A DNA stretch of 10,686 nucleotides from positions 1 to 10,686 of the forward strand of contig DOOK01000157.1 in the NCBI GenBank assembly GCA_003512805.1, in the 5' to 3' direction. This DNA is from Erwinia sp. GTDB lineage: Bacteria > Pseudomonadota > Gammaproteobacteria > Enterobacterales > Enterobacteriaceae. The notes beneath the pieces were generated by a model that searched no databases, was not told the DNA's origin, and saw only the letters and a program-made list of their open reading frames with translations. Below are positions 1 through 8,959 of this stretch, in pieces. The position numbers and the translations under genes were made by a program. Position 1 is the first letter of the stretch, and every line of letters begins with the position of its first letter.

Positions 1-2473
<2,473 letters not shown>

Positions 2474-2525
2474 TGTATTCTCTGTTGTTCCAATACCTTG
2501 CCACCGCGGCAAACTTTATCCCCTA

Positions 2526-2554
2526 ACTGTATTTGCCCCGCTGCACAAGTGCAA
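2526..2554 (-). promoter_or_regulatory. Candidate sigma-70 promoter for zipA
   Basis: On the minus strand TTGCAC (2554-2549) and TACAGT (2531-2526) are separated by exactly 17 bp, a good match to -35 and -10 boxes. Initiation would fall near 2519, giving a zipA leader of about 45 nt. Assignment is by motif only. Confidence 0.5.
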
Positions 2555-2650
2555 GTCCGTGCAGTATTTTCTGACAAATAAGCGTGAAACGACACAGTTA
2601 TTTGCTGTTTTTTCGCGCAAATCTCTTCGGCTCAGCGCAAACGGCTGAGT

Positions 2651-2656
2651 TATGAT
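2651..2656 (+). promoter_or_regulatory. Candidate -10 box for cysZ
   Basis: TATGAT lies about 40 bp before the cysZ ATG, which allows a short leader that includes the AAGGAAAG ribosome binding site at 2680-2687. No good -35 box lies 16-18 bp upstream (TTCGGC at 2626-2631 is 19 bp away), so the promoter may depend on an activator or lie elsewhere. Confidence 0.3.
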
Positions 2657-2692
2657 AGCCGTGCACGGCTTGTTAACGTAAGGAAAGCAGAC

Positions 2693-3454
2693 ATGGCTAT
2701 ACACCGTACCGGCGCTTCCGGTAATGGAATTCACTATTTCGCGCAGGGCTGGCAGCTGATTCGTCTGCCCGGCATCCGCCGCTTTGTTATTGTGCCGCTG
2801 GTGCTCAATTTTGTCCTGATGGGCGGCGCGTTCGTCTGGCTCTTTTTTAAGCTTAAGCAGTGGCTCCCTGCCTTAATGTCCTTTGTACCGGACTGGCTGC
2901 AGTGGCTCAACTATCTGTTCTGGCCGCTGACGGTTATTTTTGTGCTGCTGGTCTTCAGCTATTTCTTTTCAACCGTAGCTAACTGGATAGCCGCGCCCTT
3001 TTGTGGGTTGCTGGCCGAGCAGCTGGAAGCCAGGCTCACCGGTAAAACCCTGCCCGACAGTGGCTGGACAGGTATGCTGAAGGATATTCCGCGCATCATG
3101 AAACGTGAATGGCAGAAATTGGCCTGGTATCTGCCGCGCGCGGTGGTATTGCTACTGCTCTATTTCATCCCTGGATTTGGGCAAACGGTCGCCCCCGTGC
3201 TCTGGTTTTTATTCAGCGCCTGGATGCTTTCTATCCAGTACTGCGATTATCCGTTTGATAACCACAAGGTCAGTTTCCGGCAGATGCGCACATCGCTGAA
3301 ACAGCACAAAACTGACGTGATGCAGTTTGGCGCGCTGGTGAGTTTATTCACAATGGTACCGATACTGAATCTGGCGATTATGCCTGTAGCCGTTTGCGGC
3401 GCAACCGCGATGTGGGTCGATCGTTATCGCAGCGGCCTGGGGCAGCGACAATAA
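2693..3454 (+). CDS. cysZ: Sulfate transporter CysZ
   Basis: CysZ is an inner-membrane protein that brings sulfate into the cell for assimilatory reduction to cysteine. The product is 253 residues, the same length as E. coli CysZ, and matches it throughout, for example [73 protein letters not shown] and [18 protein letters not shown]. Hydrophobic membrane stretches lie near residues 28-52, 70-95, 145-180 and 207-235. The ribosome binding site AAGGAAAG precedes the ATG. The gene is 128 bp upstream of cysK in the same direction, the conserved arrangement that couples sulfate uptake with the last step of cysteine synthesis. Confidence 0.97.
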   Translation: MAIHRTGASGNGIHYFAQGWQLIRLPGIRRFVIVPLVLNFVLMGGAFVWLFFKLKQWLPALMSFVPDWLQWLNYLFWPLTVIFVLLVFSYFFSTVANWIAAPFCGLLAEQLEARLTGKTLPDSGWTGMLKDIPRIMKREWQKLAWYLPRAVVLLLLYFIPGFGQTVAPVLWFLFSAWMLSIQYCDYPFDNHKVSFRQMRTSLKQHKTDVMQFGALVSLFTMVPILNLAIMPVAVCGATAMWVDRYRSGLGQRQ

Positions 3455-3473
3455 GGCTTATGCCTTTTGTTTT
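3453..3473 (+). terminator. Weak intrinsic terminator after cysZ
   Basis: AAGGC (3453-3457) and GCCTT (3462-3466) form a 5-bp stem with loop TTAT, followed by TTGTTTT. It begins inside the cysZ stop codon. The short stem suggests partial termination at best. Confidence 0.4.
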
Positions 3474-3480
3474 ATCCTTA

Positions 3481-3580
3481 TCGCTACAGAACATATATAT
3501 ATACTATTTCTTTACTTCCTTGAAAAATTGAACCGGGTATGCTTGATGCTGTTACCATTTTTCATACAGTTAAGGACGGG
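3481..3580 (+). promoter_or_regulatory. cysK upstream region, presumed CysB-dependent promoter
   Basis: This AT-rich stretch has an alternating A/T run at 3493-3502 and a TATGCT box at 3538-3543 without a good -35 box (TTCCTT at 3516-3521, 16 bp away). In enteric bacteria cysK is activated by CysB, whose promoters typically have poor -35 boxes and AT-rich operators upstream. The CysB site itself cannot be pinned down by eye. The ribosome binding site AAGGA (3572-3576) is clear. Confidence 0.4.
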
Positions 3581-3582
3581 TT

Positions 3583-4551
3583 ATGAGTAAGATCTATGAA
3601 GACAATTCGTTAACAATCGGCCATACGCCTCTGGTTCGACTGAACCGGATTGGTAACGGACGCATTCTGGCTAAAGTCGAATCCCGTAACCCGAGCTTCA
3701 GCGTTAAATGCCGTATCGGCGCCAACATGATCTGGGACGCCGAGAAAAGAGGCATCCTGAAACCTGGCATTGAACTGGTGGAGCCAACCAGTGGCAACAC
3801 CGGCATTGCACTGGCCTACGTGGCCGCCGCACGCGGCTATAAGCTGACGCTGACCATGCCGGAAACCATGAGTGTGGAGCGTCGCAAACTGCTGAAGGCG
3901 CTGGGTGCGAACCTGATCCTGACGGAAGGCGCCAAAGGCATGAAAGGCGCGATTGCCAAAGCGGAAGAAATCGTGGCCGGCGATCCGGACAAGTTTGTGC
4001 TGTTGCAGCAATTCAGCAATCCGGCTAACCCGGAAATCCATGAAAAAACCACCGGGCCAGAAATTTGGGAAGATACCGACGGCGAGGTTGACGTCTTTAT
4101 CGCAGGCGTTGGCACGGGCGGTACGCTGACCGGCGTCACGCGCTATATCAAAAATACCAAAGGCAAAAAAGATCTTATTGCCGTGGCGGTAGAGCCTACG
4201 GATTCCCCGGTCATTGCTCAGGCGCTTGCTGGCGAAGAGATCAAGCCTGGCCCGCATAAAATTCAGGGCATTGGCGCGGGTTTCATCCCGGCTAACCTGG
4301 ATTTGGCTCTGGTCGATCGCGTCGTGGCCATCACCAACGAAGAATCTATTTCTACCGCACGTCGCCTGATGGAAGAAGAAGGTATTCTGGCGGGAATTTC
4401 CTCCGGTGCAGCGGTTGCCGCCGCGCTTAAGCTGCAGGAAGACGAAGCTTTTGCCAATAAAAATATCGTTGTGATCCTGCCCTCTTCCGGCGAGCGTTAC
4501 CTCAGCACGGCTCTGTTTGCCGATCTGTTCACCGAGAAAGAATTACAGTAG
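3583..4551 (+). CDS. cysK: Cysteine synthase A (O-acetylserine sulfhydrylase A)
   Basis: CysK is a PLP enzyme that makes L-cysteine from O-acetylserine and sulfide, in the cytoplasm, in complex with serine acetyltransferase. The 322-residue product begins [20 protein letters not shown] and follows E. coli CysK (323 residues) closely. Visible are the PLP-binding lysine Lys42 in [12 protein letters not shown], the substrate loop TSGNTG at 69-74, the phosphate-binding glycine loop GTGGT at 177-181, and the SSG motif in [14 protein letters not shown] near 270, which contacts the pyridine nitrogen. The C-terminus ends EKELQ, one glutamine shorter than in E. coli. A good ribosome binding site sits 6 bp before the ATG. 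It is monocistronic or co-transcribed with cysZ by readthrough, and ends at a strong terminator. Confidence 0.98.
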   Translation: MSKIYEDNSLTIGHTPLVRLNRIGNGRILAKVESRNPSFSVKCRIGANMIWDAEKRGILKPGIELVEPTSGNTGIALAYVAAARGYKLTLTMPETMSVERRKLLKALGANLILTEGAKGMKGAIAKAEEIVAGDPDKFVLLQQFSNPANPEIHEKTTGPEIWEDTDGEVDVFIAGVGTGGTLTGVTRYIKNTKGKKDLIAVAVEPTDSPVIAQALAGEEIKPGPHKIQGIGAGFIPANLDLALVDRVVAITNEESISTARRLMEEEGILAGISSGAAVAAALKLQEDEAFANKNIVVILPSSGERYLSTALFADLFTEKELQ

Positions 4552-4577
4552 TGCTGGCGGCTTCCTGAAACTGTCTG

Positions 4578-4604
4578 AAAAAGCACCCGCCGGGGTGCTT
4601 TTTT
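4578..4604 (+). terminator. Intrinsic terminator after cysK
   Basis: AAAAAGCACCC (4578-4588) pairs with GGGTGCTTTTT (4593-4603) around a 4-base loop GCCG, followed by T. The stem is GC-rich with a T run on the plus strand; the matching A run means it could also stop transcription on the other strand. It lies 26 bp after the cysK stop. Confidence 0.9.
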
Positions 4605-4719
4605 GTGGAGCGCGTCAAACTTTTGCCACTTTCTACATTGCTTTTACCCGCGGGTGTCTGGTATCTAAGCAACCAATTATTTCGAACCTCAAAATTAATC
4701 GCTGCGTCAATTGCCTGTG

Positions 4720-4733
4720 GCTGAATCGATTTA
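4720..4733 (+). promoter_or_regulatory. Cra (FruR) operator upstream of ptsH
   Basis: GCTGAATCGATTTA agrees at every position with the Cra consensus RSTGAAWCSNTHHW. The same GGCTGAATCGATT sequence stands at the equivalent place before the ptsH P0 promoter in E. coli, as I recall it. It overlaps the region just upstream of the P0 -35 box. Cra binding would link pts expression to fructose 1-phosphate and glycolytic flux. Confidence 0.75.
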
Positions 4734-4738
4734 CCGGT

Positions 4739-4768
4739 TTGGCGCGAAAGCAGAAAGCACGGCATAAT
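4739..4768 (+). promoter_or_regulatory. ptsH P0-type promoter
   Basis: TTGGCG (4739-4744) and CATAAT (4763-4768) are 18 bp apart. The -10 context GGCATAATG is shared with the P0 promoter of E. coli ptsH, and its position relative to the Cra operator is also conserved. Initiation near 4775 gives a leader of about 165 nt. The CRP site known at this promoter in E. coli is not recognisable here. Confidence 0.6.
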
Positions 4769-4874
4769 GAAGAGGGAGAAAGCGCAGCCGGTGCGTCATG
4801 TTATCCGTGCGCTATCTGTCATATTTCGGCGCATTTCTGGCACGTTGTTAAACACGGACCTGCGCGAGACATTC

Positions 4875-4903
4875 AGGCCAAAGCGGCGCCGTCAGGCTAA
4901 GCT
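4875..4903 (+). promoter_or_regulatory. ptsH P1-type promoter
   Basis: The segment CAGGCTAAGCTTTGG (from 4893) corresponds to CAGGCTAGACTTTAG at the E. coli ptsH P1 promoter. TAAGCT (4898-4903) would be the -10 box, with AGGCCA (4875-4880) as a weak -35 box 17 bp upstream. This gives a short leader before the GGGG ribosome binding site at 4932-4935. Confidence 0.5.
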
Positions 4904-4941
4904 TTGGAATAACGCCAAATAAATTAAGTTGGGGAAACAAC

Positions 4942-5199
4942 ATGTTCCAGCAAGAAGTTACCATTACCGCGCCTAACGGTCTGCACACTCGCCCTGCCGC
5001 TCAGTTTGTTAAAGAAGCCAAGGCTTTCGTTTCTGAAATTACCGTGACCTCCAACGGCAAATCTGCCAGCGCCAAGAGCCTGTTCAAACTGCAGACGCTG
5101 GGCCTGACTCAGGGCACCGTTGTGACGCTGTCTGCAGAAGGCGAAGACGAGCAGAAAGCCGTTGAGCACCTGGTCAAACTGATGGCCGAACTCGAATAA
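4942..5199 (+). CDS. ptsH: Phosphocarrier protein HPr
   Basis: HPr is the small cytoplasmic carrier of the sugar phosphotransferase system: it takes phosphate from enzyme I and passes it to sugar-specific EIIA domains. The product is 85 residues, the usual length. The active site GLHTRPAA places the phosphorylated histidine at residue 15, as in E. coli. The regulatory-loop serine Ser46 lies in [13 protein letters not shown], though enteric bacteria generally lack the HPr kinase. The upstream sequence AAGTTGGGGAAACAAC before the ATG is almost the same as in E. coli and supports the start. It is the first gene of the ptsH-ptsI-crr operon, and the gap to ptsI (185 bp) is much longer than the roughly 44 bp in E. 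coli. Confidence 0.98.
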   Translation: MFQQEVTITAPNGLHTRPAAQFVKEAKAFVSEITVTSNGKSASAKSLFKLQTLGLTQGTVVTLSAEGEDEQKAVEHLVKLMAELE

Positions 5200-5218
5200 G
5201 CGTCAGCTTTTTCCACGC

Positions 5219-5296
5219 GACAGGCACTTTATTGCAACATAATTGATCGCGGACAGCATGTCCGCGTTGTTGTTTTAATACAGTGGAGCGCCTGTC
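5219..5296 (+). repeat. Long interrupted inverted repeat in the ptsH-ptsI gap
   Basis: GACAGGC (5219-5225) followed by ACTTTATT (5226-5233) is mirrored by AATACAGT (5277-5284), the 5-base insert GGAGC, and GCCTGTC (5290-5296). The two arms pair over 14 of 15 positions with one bulge and one mismatch. They enclose the terminator-like hairpin at 5248-5266, so the transcript could fold into one branched structure. The arrangement suggests a structured RNA element or a small palindromic repeat inserted between the genes; I do not recognise it as a named family. Confidence 0.55.
5248..5276 (+). terminator. Terminator-like hairpin between ptsH and ptsI
   Basis: A perfect 8-bp stem CGCGGACA/TGTCCGCG (5248-5255 and 5259-5266) with loop GCA is followed by TTGTTGTTTT. 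This fits an intrinsic terminator with an interrupted T tract, likely leaky because ptsI downstream shows no obvious promoter of its own. It could set HPr above enzyme I or protect the ptsH 3' end. Confidence 0.55.
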
Positions 5297-5384
5297 AGAT
5301 GCGGGTGGCCGCCGGGTTGTTTACCGGTGCCGGGTTCGCCGCAGTTTCTCGCTCGCGAGTATCAGTAAATAAAAAGGTAGGGTT

Positions 5385-7112
5385 ATGATTTCAGGCATTT
5401 TAGCATCACCGGGTATCGCTTTTGGCAAAGCGCTTCTGCTGAAAGAAGATGAAATAGTCATCAACCGGAAAAAAATTACTACCGACCAGGTTGAGCAGGA
5501 AGTCCAGCGCTTTCTCGACGGTCGCACCAAGGCTGCTGCGCAGCTTGAGGCGATCAAAACGAAAGCCGGTGAGACATTTGGCGAAGAGAAAGAGGCCATC
5601 TTTGAAGGCCATATTATGCTGCTGGAAGACGAAGAGCTTGAGCAGGAAATCATAGCCCTGATTAAAGATGAGCTGGCCTCGGCCGATTCGGCTGCCCACT
5701 CCGTCATTGAAGGCCAGGCGAAAGCGCTGGAAGAACTGGACGATGAATATCTGAAAGAGCGTGCCGCTGACGTGCGCGATATCGGTAAACGTCTGCTGCA
5801 AAACATTCTTGGCCTGCATATCGTCGATCTTAGCGCGATTGCTGAAGAAGTGCTGCTGGTTGCCAAAGACCTGACGCCTTCTGAAACCGCGCAGCTGAAC
5901 CTGAACAAAGTGCTCGGCTTTATTACCGATCTGGGCGGCCGCACTTCCCATACTTCCATTATGGCGCGCTCGCTGGAGCTGCCGGCCATCGTTGGCACGG
6001 GCGACGTGACCAGCCAGGTGAAGAATGGCGATTATCTGATTCTGGATGGCGTAAACAACCAGGTTTACGTTAATCCTACGCCAGAGCAGATTGATGAACT
6101 GAAAGCGATTCATCATCAGTATGTGACGGAAAAGAACGACCTGGCCAAGCTGAAAGATCTGCCGGCGATTACGCTTGACGGTCATCAGGTTGAAGTTTGC
6201 GCCAATATCGGCACCGTGCGCGATGTCGCGGGTGCAGAGCGCAACGGCGCTGAAGGCGTCGGCCTCTACCGTACCGAATTCCTGTTTATGGACCGTGACT
6301 CGCTGCCAAGCGAAGAAGAACAGTTCCAGGCCTATAAAGCTGTGGCGGAAGCAGTCGGTTCTCAGGCGGTTATCGTCCGCACGATGGATATCGGCGGCGA
6401 CAAAGATTTGCCTTACATGAACCTGCCGAAAGAGGACAACCCGTTCCTGGGCTGGCGCGCTATCCGTATCGCTATGGATCGTCCGGAAATCCTGCACGCT
6501 CAGCTGCGTGCCATCCTGCGTGCTTCCGCTTTCGGCAAGCTGCGTATCATGTTCCCCATGGTCATTTCCGTTGAAGAAGTTCGCACGCTGAAGGCCGAGC
6601 TGGAAATGCTGAAAGCGCAGCTGCGTGAAGAAGGCAAAGCCTTTGATGAAAAGATTGAGGCCGGCATTATGGTAGAAACGCCTGCTTCAGCCGCAATCGC
6701 GCACCATCTGGCAAAAGAAGTCGATTTCTTCAGTATCGGCACTAATGACCTGACGCAGTACACGCTGGCGGTCGATCGCGGTAACGATCTGATTTCGCAT
6801 TTATACAACCCAATGACCCCTTCCGTGCTGACATTAATTAAGCAAGTTATTGACGCATCTCACGCTGAAGGAAAATGGACAGGGATGTGTGGTGAGCTGG
6901 CAGGCGATGAACGTGCTACACTACTGTTACTGGGAATGGGGCTGGACGAATTCAGCATGAGTGCCATTTCTATCCCGCGCATCAAAAAAATTATTCGTAA
7001 TACGAATTTTGAAGATGCTAAGGCGTTAGCAGAACAGGCTCTGGCTCAACCGACAGCGGAAGAGTTGATGAACCTGGTCAACAAGTTCATTGAAGAAAAA
7101 ACACTCTGCTGA
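5385..7112 (+). CDS. ptsI: PEP-protein phosphotransferase, enzyme I of the PTS
   Basis: Enzyme I is the cytoplasmic entry point of the phosphotransferase system: it autophosphorylates from phosphoenolpyruvate and phosphorylates HPr. The product is 575 residues, as in E. coli. The N-terminal HPr-binding and phosphohistidine domain contains [12 protein letters not shown], with the phosphorylated histidine at 189. The C-terminal PEP-binding barrel shows [48 protein letters not shown] and [10 protein letters not shown], the last giving the catalytic cysteine at 502. The ribosome binding region AAAAAGGTAGGGTT before the ATG matches the E. coli gene. A 43-bp gap leads to crr. No truncation or unusual residue is seen. 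Confidence 0.98.
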   Translation: MISGILASPGIAFGKALLLKEDEIVINRKKITTDQVEQEVQRFLDGRTKAAAQLEAIKTKAGETFGEEKEAIFEGHIMLLEDEELEQEIIALIKDELASADSAAHSVIEGQAKALEELDDEYLKERAADVRDIGKRLLQNILGLHIVDLSAIAEEVLLVAKDLTPSETAQLNLNKVLGFITDLGGRTSHTSIMARSLELPAIVGTGDVTSQVKNGDYLILDGVNNQVYVNPTPEQIDELKAIHHQYVTEKNDLAKLKDLPAITLDGHQVEVCANIGTVRDVAGAERNGAEGVGLYRTEFLFMDRDSLPSEEEQFQAYKAVAEAVGSQAVIVRTMDIGGDKDLPYMNLPKEDNPFLGWRAIRIAMDRPEILHAQLRAILRASAFGKLRIMFPMVISVEEVRTLKAELEMLKAQLREEGKAFDEKIEAGIMVETPASAAIAHHLAKEVDFFSIGTNDLTQYTLAVDRGNDLISHLYNPMTPSVLTLIKQVIDASHAEGKWTGMCGELAGDERATLLLLGMGLDEFSMSAISIPRIKKIIRNTNFEDAKALAEQALAQPTAEELMNLVNKFIEEKTLC

Positions 7113-7155
7113 GATCCAGAAGCGCTGGCCAAATATTACTGCTTAGGAGAAGATC

Positions 7156-7659
7156 ATGGGTTTGTTTTCAAAACTTTTTGGCGATAAGTCAGATACTGCA
7201 TCTGGTGCCATTGAGATCGTGGCACCGCTGTCCGGCGAAATCGTAAATATTGAAGACGTGCCGGACGTGGTATTTGCGGAAAAAATTGTTGGCGACGGTA
7301 TCGCCATCAAACCTGCCGGCAACAAAATGGTAGCGCCTGTTGACGGCACCATTGGTAAAATCTTTGAAACCAATCATGCCTTTTCCATTGAATCGGATAG
7401 CGGCATTGAGCTGTTCGTTCATTTCGGGATTGATACCGTTGAACTGAAGGGTGAAGGGTTTAAGCGTATCGCTGAAGAAGGCCAGAAGGTGAAGAAAGGT
7501 GATGTGATCATCGAATTCGATCTGCCTTTGCTGGAAGAAAAAGCGAAATCTACGCTGACGCCGGTGGTTATCTCCAATATGGATGAGATCAAAGAGCTGG
7601 TTAAGCTGACGGGTAGCGTGACCGTAGGCGAAACGCCGGTAATCCGTATTAAAAAGTAA
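7156..7659 (+). CDS. crr: Glucose-specific PTS enzyme IIA (EIIA-Glc, Crr)
   Basis: EIIA-Glc carries phosphate from HPr to the glucose permease IICB and is the main signal protein of carbon catabolite control: the phosphorylated form stimulates adenylate cyclase and the free form blocks transporters for other sugars. The product is 167 residues, two fewer than in E. coli; the difference lies in the flexible N-terminal tail ([20 protein letters not shown]). The two active-site histidines are visible, His74 in [10 protein letters not shown] and the phosphorylated His89 in [14 protein letters not shown]. The rest, including [13 protein letters not shown] and [21 protein letters not shown], is close to E. 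coli. The ribosome binding site AGGAGA precedes the ATG. It is the last gene of the pts operon. Confidence 0.98.
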   Translation: MGLFSKLFGDKSDTASGAIEIVAPLSGEIVNIEDVPDVVFAEKIVGDGIAIKPAGNKMVAPVDGTIGKIFETNHAFSIESDSGIELFVHFGIDTVELKGEGFKRIAEEGQKVKKGDVIIEFDLPLLEEKAKSTLTPVVISNMDEIKELVKLTGSVTVGETPVIRIKK

Positions 7660-7675
7660 TCTGCCGTGCCTGCAT

Positions 7676-7710
7676 AAAAGGCCGCCTGAGCAATCAGGCG
7701 GCCTTTTTTT
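7676..7710 (+). terminator. Strong intrinsic terminator of the pts operon
   Basis: AAAAGGCCGCCTGA (7676-7689) pairs perfectly over 14 bp with TCAGGCGGCCTTTT (7694-7707) around a GCAA tetraloop, followed by more T. On the opposite strand the same stem is followed by TTTT, so it may also stop transcripts arriving from gntR through the repeat array. Confidence 0.95.
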
Positions 7711-7754
7711 CAGCGTGGCGCATCGGAATCAGGGGACACGTTATGCCCCTTGCG

Positions 7755-8239
7755 GCCAGCGCATCACCCATTCTTAAGGCCAGTACGCCATCTATACCTT
7801 TAGACCGGTACGTCGTGCATTTTCAGACCAGCGCGTCATCTATCCTTCAGACCAGTGCGTCATGCATTTTCAGGCCAATACGTCATCTATCCTTCAGACC
7901 AGTGCGTCATGCATTTTCAGGCCAATACGTCATCTATCCTTCAGGCCGGTGCGTCATGCATTTTCAGACCAGCGCGTCATCTATCCTTCAGACCGGTGCG
8001 TCGTGCATTTTCAGGCTAGCGCCTCATCTATCCTTCATGCCAGTGCGTCATGCGTTTTCAGACCAGCGCGTCATCTATCCTTCAGACCAGTGCGTGACGC
8101 ATTTTTCAGGCGAACGCGTCATCGATCCTTCAGACCAGTACGCCGCGCATTTTTCGGGCCAGCGCGTCGCCCGTTTTTCAGCCCAACGGGCCGCGGTATC
8201 CCTCAGGCCGCGCATTTTTCAGGCCAGCGCGTCACGCAG
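7755..8239. repeat. Tandem array of alternating 23/24-bp units (47-bp period)
   Basis: About 20 degenerate units follow one another without spacers. Each has a core CC-R-R-Y-R-CGTCAT (typically CCAGTGCGTCAT or CCAGCGCGTCAT). One type (23 bp) continues GCATTTTCAG, the other (24 bp) CTATCCTTCAG, and they alternate regularly from about 7804 to 8085. Clear units start at 7804, 7827, 7851, 7874, 7898, 7921, 7945, 7968, 7992, 8015, 8039, 8062 and 8086. The pair at 7851-7897 is copied exactly at 7898-7944, and the exact identity extends 17 bp to the left (64 bp in all). Units at both ends are more diverged, the usual sign of homogenisation in the middle. The last units contain the gntR stop codon. 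The plus-strand consensus lacks stop codons, which creates long meaningless open frames. It is not a CRISPR array, as there are no unique spacers. Function unknown. Confidence 0.95.
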
Positions 8240-8902
8240 GCTGGGCGTCTCCTCCACATCATCCAGCGACAGCTCCTGTTCCAGTTCATGCATATGATGA
8301 TCCATAAGCTGCTGCGCACGGCGGTTGTCCCCCGCCTGAAGCGCGGTGACTATTAAGCTGTGCTGCCCGGAGTGGCTTGCCGGGTCTTCGTTGCGCTGAT
8401 AGAGCGCCACAATCAGCGAACTGCGTACGGTAAGATTGGTAAGAATTTCGCTGAGCACGCGGTTATCGCTAATTTCCGCCAGCAGAAGATGGAACTGCGA
8501 CAGCTGCCGGACAATATCCAGCCGGTTGTTGCTGGCAATGGCCTCTTTTTCCGCCTGCCGCTGCGCGTTCAGCTCGGGCTGATAGCGCTGCATCTGCGCC
8601 GGGGTGATACCGGCTATAATGGCGGTTTCCACCGCGCGGCGGGCAGTGAAAACTTCTCGTGCCTCACGCGCTTCCGGCTTAGCGACCATAGCGCCGCGAT
8701 GCGGCTCAATAGTGACGATATGCTGCATCGCCAGACGCTGTAGCGCACTCTGCACATGATTACGGTTAGCGGCCAGCACCTCGACAATCTGGGCCTCAAT
8801 TAAGCGTGTGCCCGGCTTGAGCCGATGCTGCGCAATAGCGTCAGAGATGGTCTCCACGATGCGCTGCACTTCCTGTTGCTTACTGGACGACGCTTTATTC
8901 AT
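8219..8902 (-). CDS. GntR-family transcriptional regulator with FCD domain
   Basis: A 227-residue cytoplasmic DNA-binding regulator of the FadR/VanR subgroup. Residues about 10-76 form the winged helix-turn-helix (IVETISDAIAQHRLKPGTRL, EVLAANRNHVQSALQRL, IEPHRGAMVAKP). Residues about 80-212 form the helical FCD effector domain, with His138 (QFHLLLAEISDN), His181 (GQHSLI) and His203 (DHHMHEL) at the spacings (43 and 22) expected for metal ligands. The usual aspartate four residues before the first histidine is Leu134 instead, so metal or ligand binding may differ. Effector and targets are unknown. The ATG has GAGG 6 bp upstream. The C-terminal RDALA and stop codon are encoded by a copy of the tandem repeat. 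It lies 57 bp after the kinase gene and may be co-transcribed with it. Confidence 0.9.
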   Translation of the reverse strand: MNKASSSKQQEVQRIVETISDAIAQHRLKPGTRLIEAQIVEVLAANRNHVQSALQRLAMQHIVTIEPHRGAMVAKPEAREAREVFTARRAVETAIIAGITPAQMQRYQPELNAQRQAEKEAIASNNRLDIVRQLSQFHLLLAEISDNRVLSEILTNLTVRSSLIVALYQRNEDPASHSGQHSLIVTALQAGDNRRAQQLMDHHMHELEQELSLDDVEETPSLRDALA

Positions 8903-8939
8903 CCCTTACCTCATAAACGTGAATAAAAGGTGTCGGGCA

Positions 8940-8948
8940 ATCATAGCA
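8940..8948 (-). promoter_or_regulatory. Candidate extended -10 promoter for gntR-type gene
   Basis: The minus strand reads TGCTATGAT, a TGn extension joined to a good -10 box, placing initiation near 8933 and a leader of about 30 nt before the ATG at 8902. No good -35 box is seen, which an extended -10 element can tolerate. It lies in the short gap after the kinase stop codon. Confidence 0.4.
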
Positions 8949-8959
8949 CCCTCGCCACG

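Noticed and set aside
2474..2512. Upstream in-frame start for zipA
   Set aside because: It would add [13 protein letters not shown] before the conserved [10 protein letters not shown]-terminus, leaving a soluble tail ahead of the membrane anchor.
3543..3570. TTGATG-16-TACAGT as the cysK promoter
   Set aside because: Initiation would fall inside the ribosome binding site AAGGA, leaving no usable leader.
4517..4900. A 127-codon plus-strand open frame overlapping the cysK end and the pts promoter region
   Set aside because: It passes through the cysK terminator, the Cra operator and the P0 promoter, has no ribosome binding site and resembles no known protein.
5406..6497. A 363-codon antisense open frame within ptsI
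   Set aside because: It is a shadow of the highly biased ptsI codons; the sequence is low in features and the sense strand is clearly enzyme I. The same applies to antisense frames in cysK and ligA.
7731..7750. AGGGG/CCCCT hairpin just after the pts terminator
   Set aside because: Only 5 bp with a 10-base loop and no T run; too weak to call a functional element.
7755..8222. CRISPR array
   Set aside because: Units are contiguous with no unique spacers; the parts that differ between units are just two alternating sequences. No cas genes are present.
7743..8297. A 184-codon plus-strand open frame, and a second one at 7862-8356, across the repeat array
   Set aside because: Both are open only because the repeat unit lacks plus-strand stop codons. 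The 23/24-bp units shift the frame each time, so no peptide repeat is maintained unit by unit, and both frames run into antisense gntR. An AGGGG lies before the ATG at 7743, but this alone is not enough.
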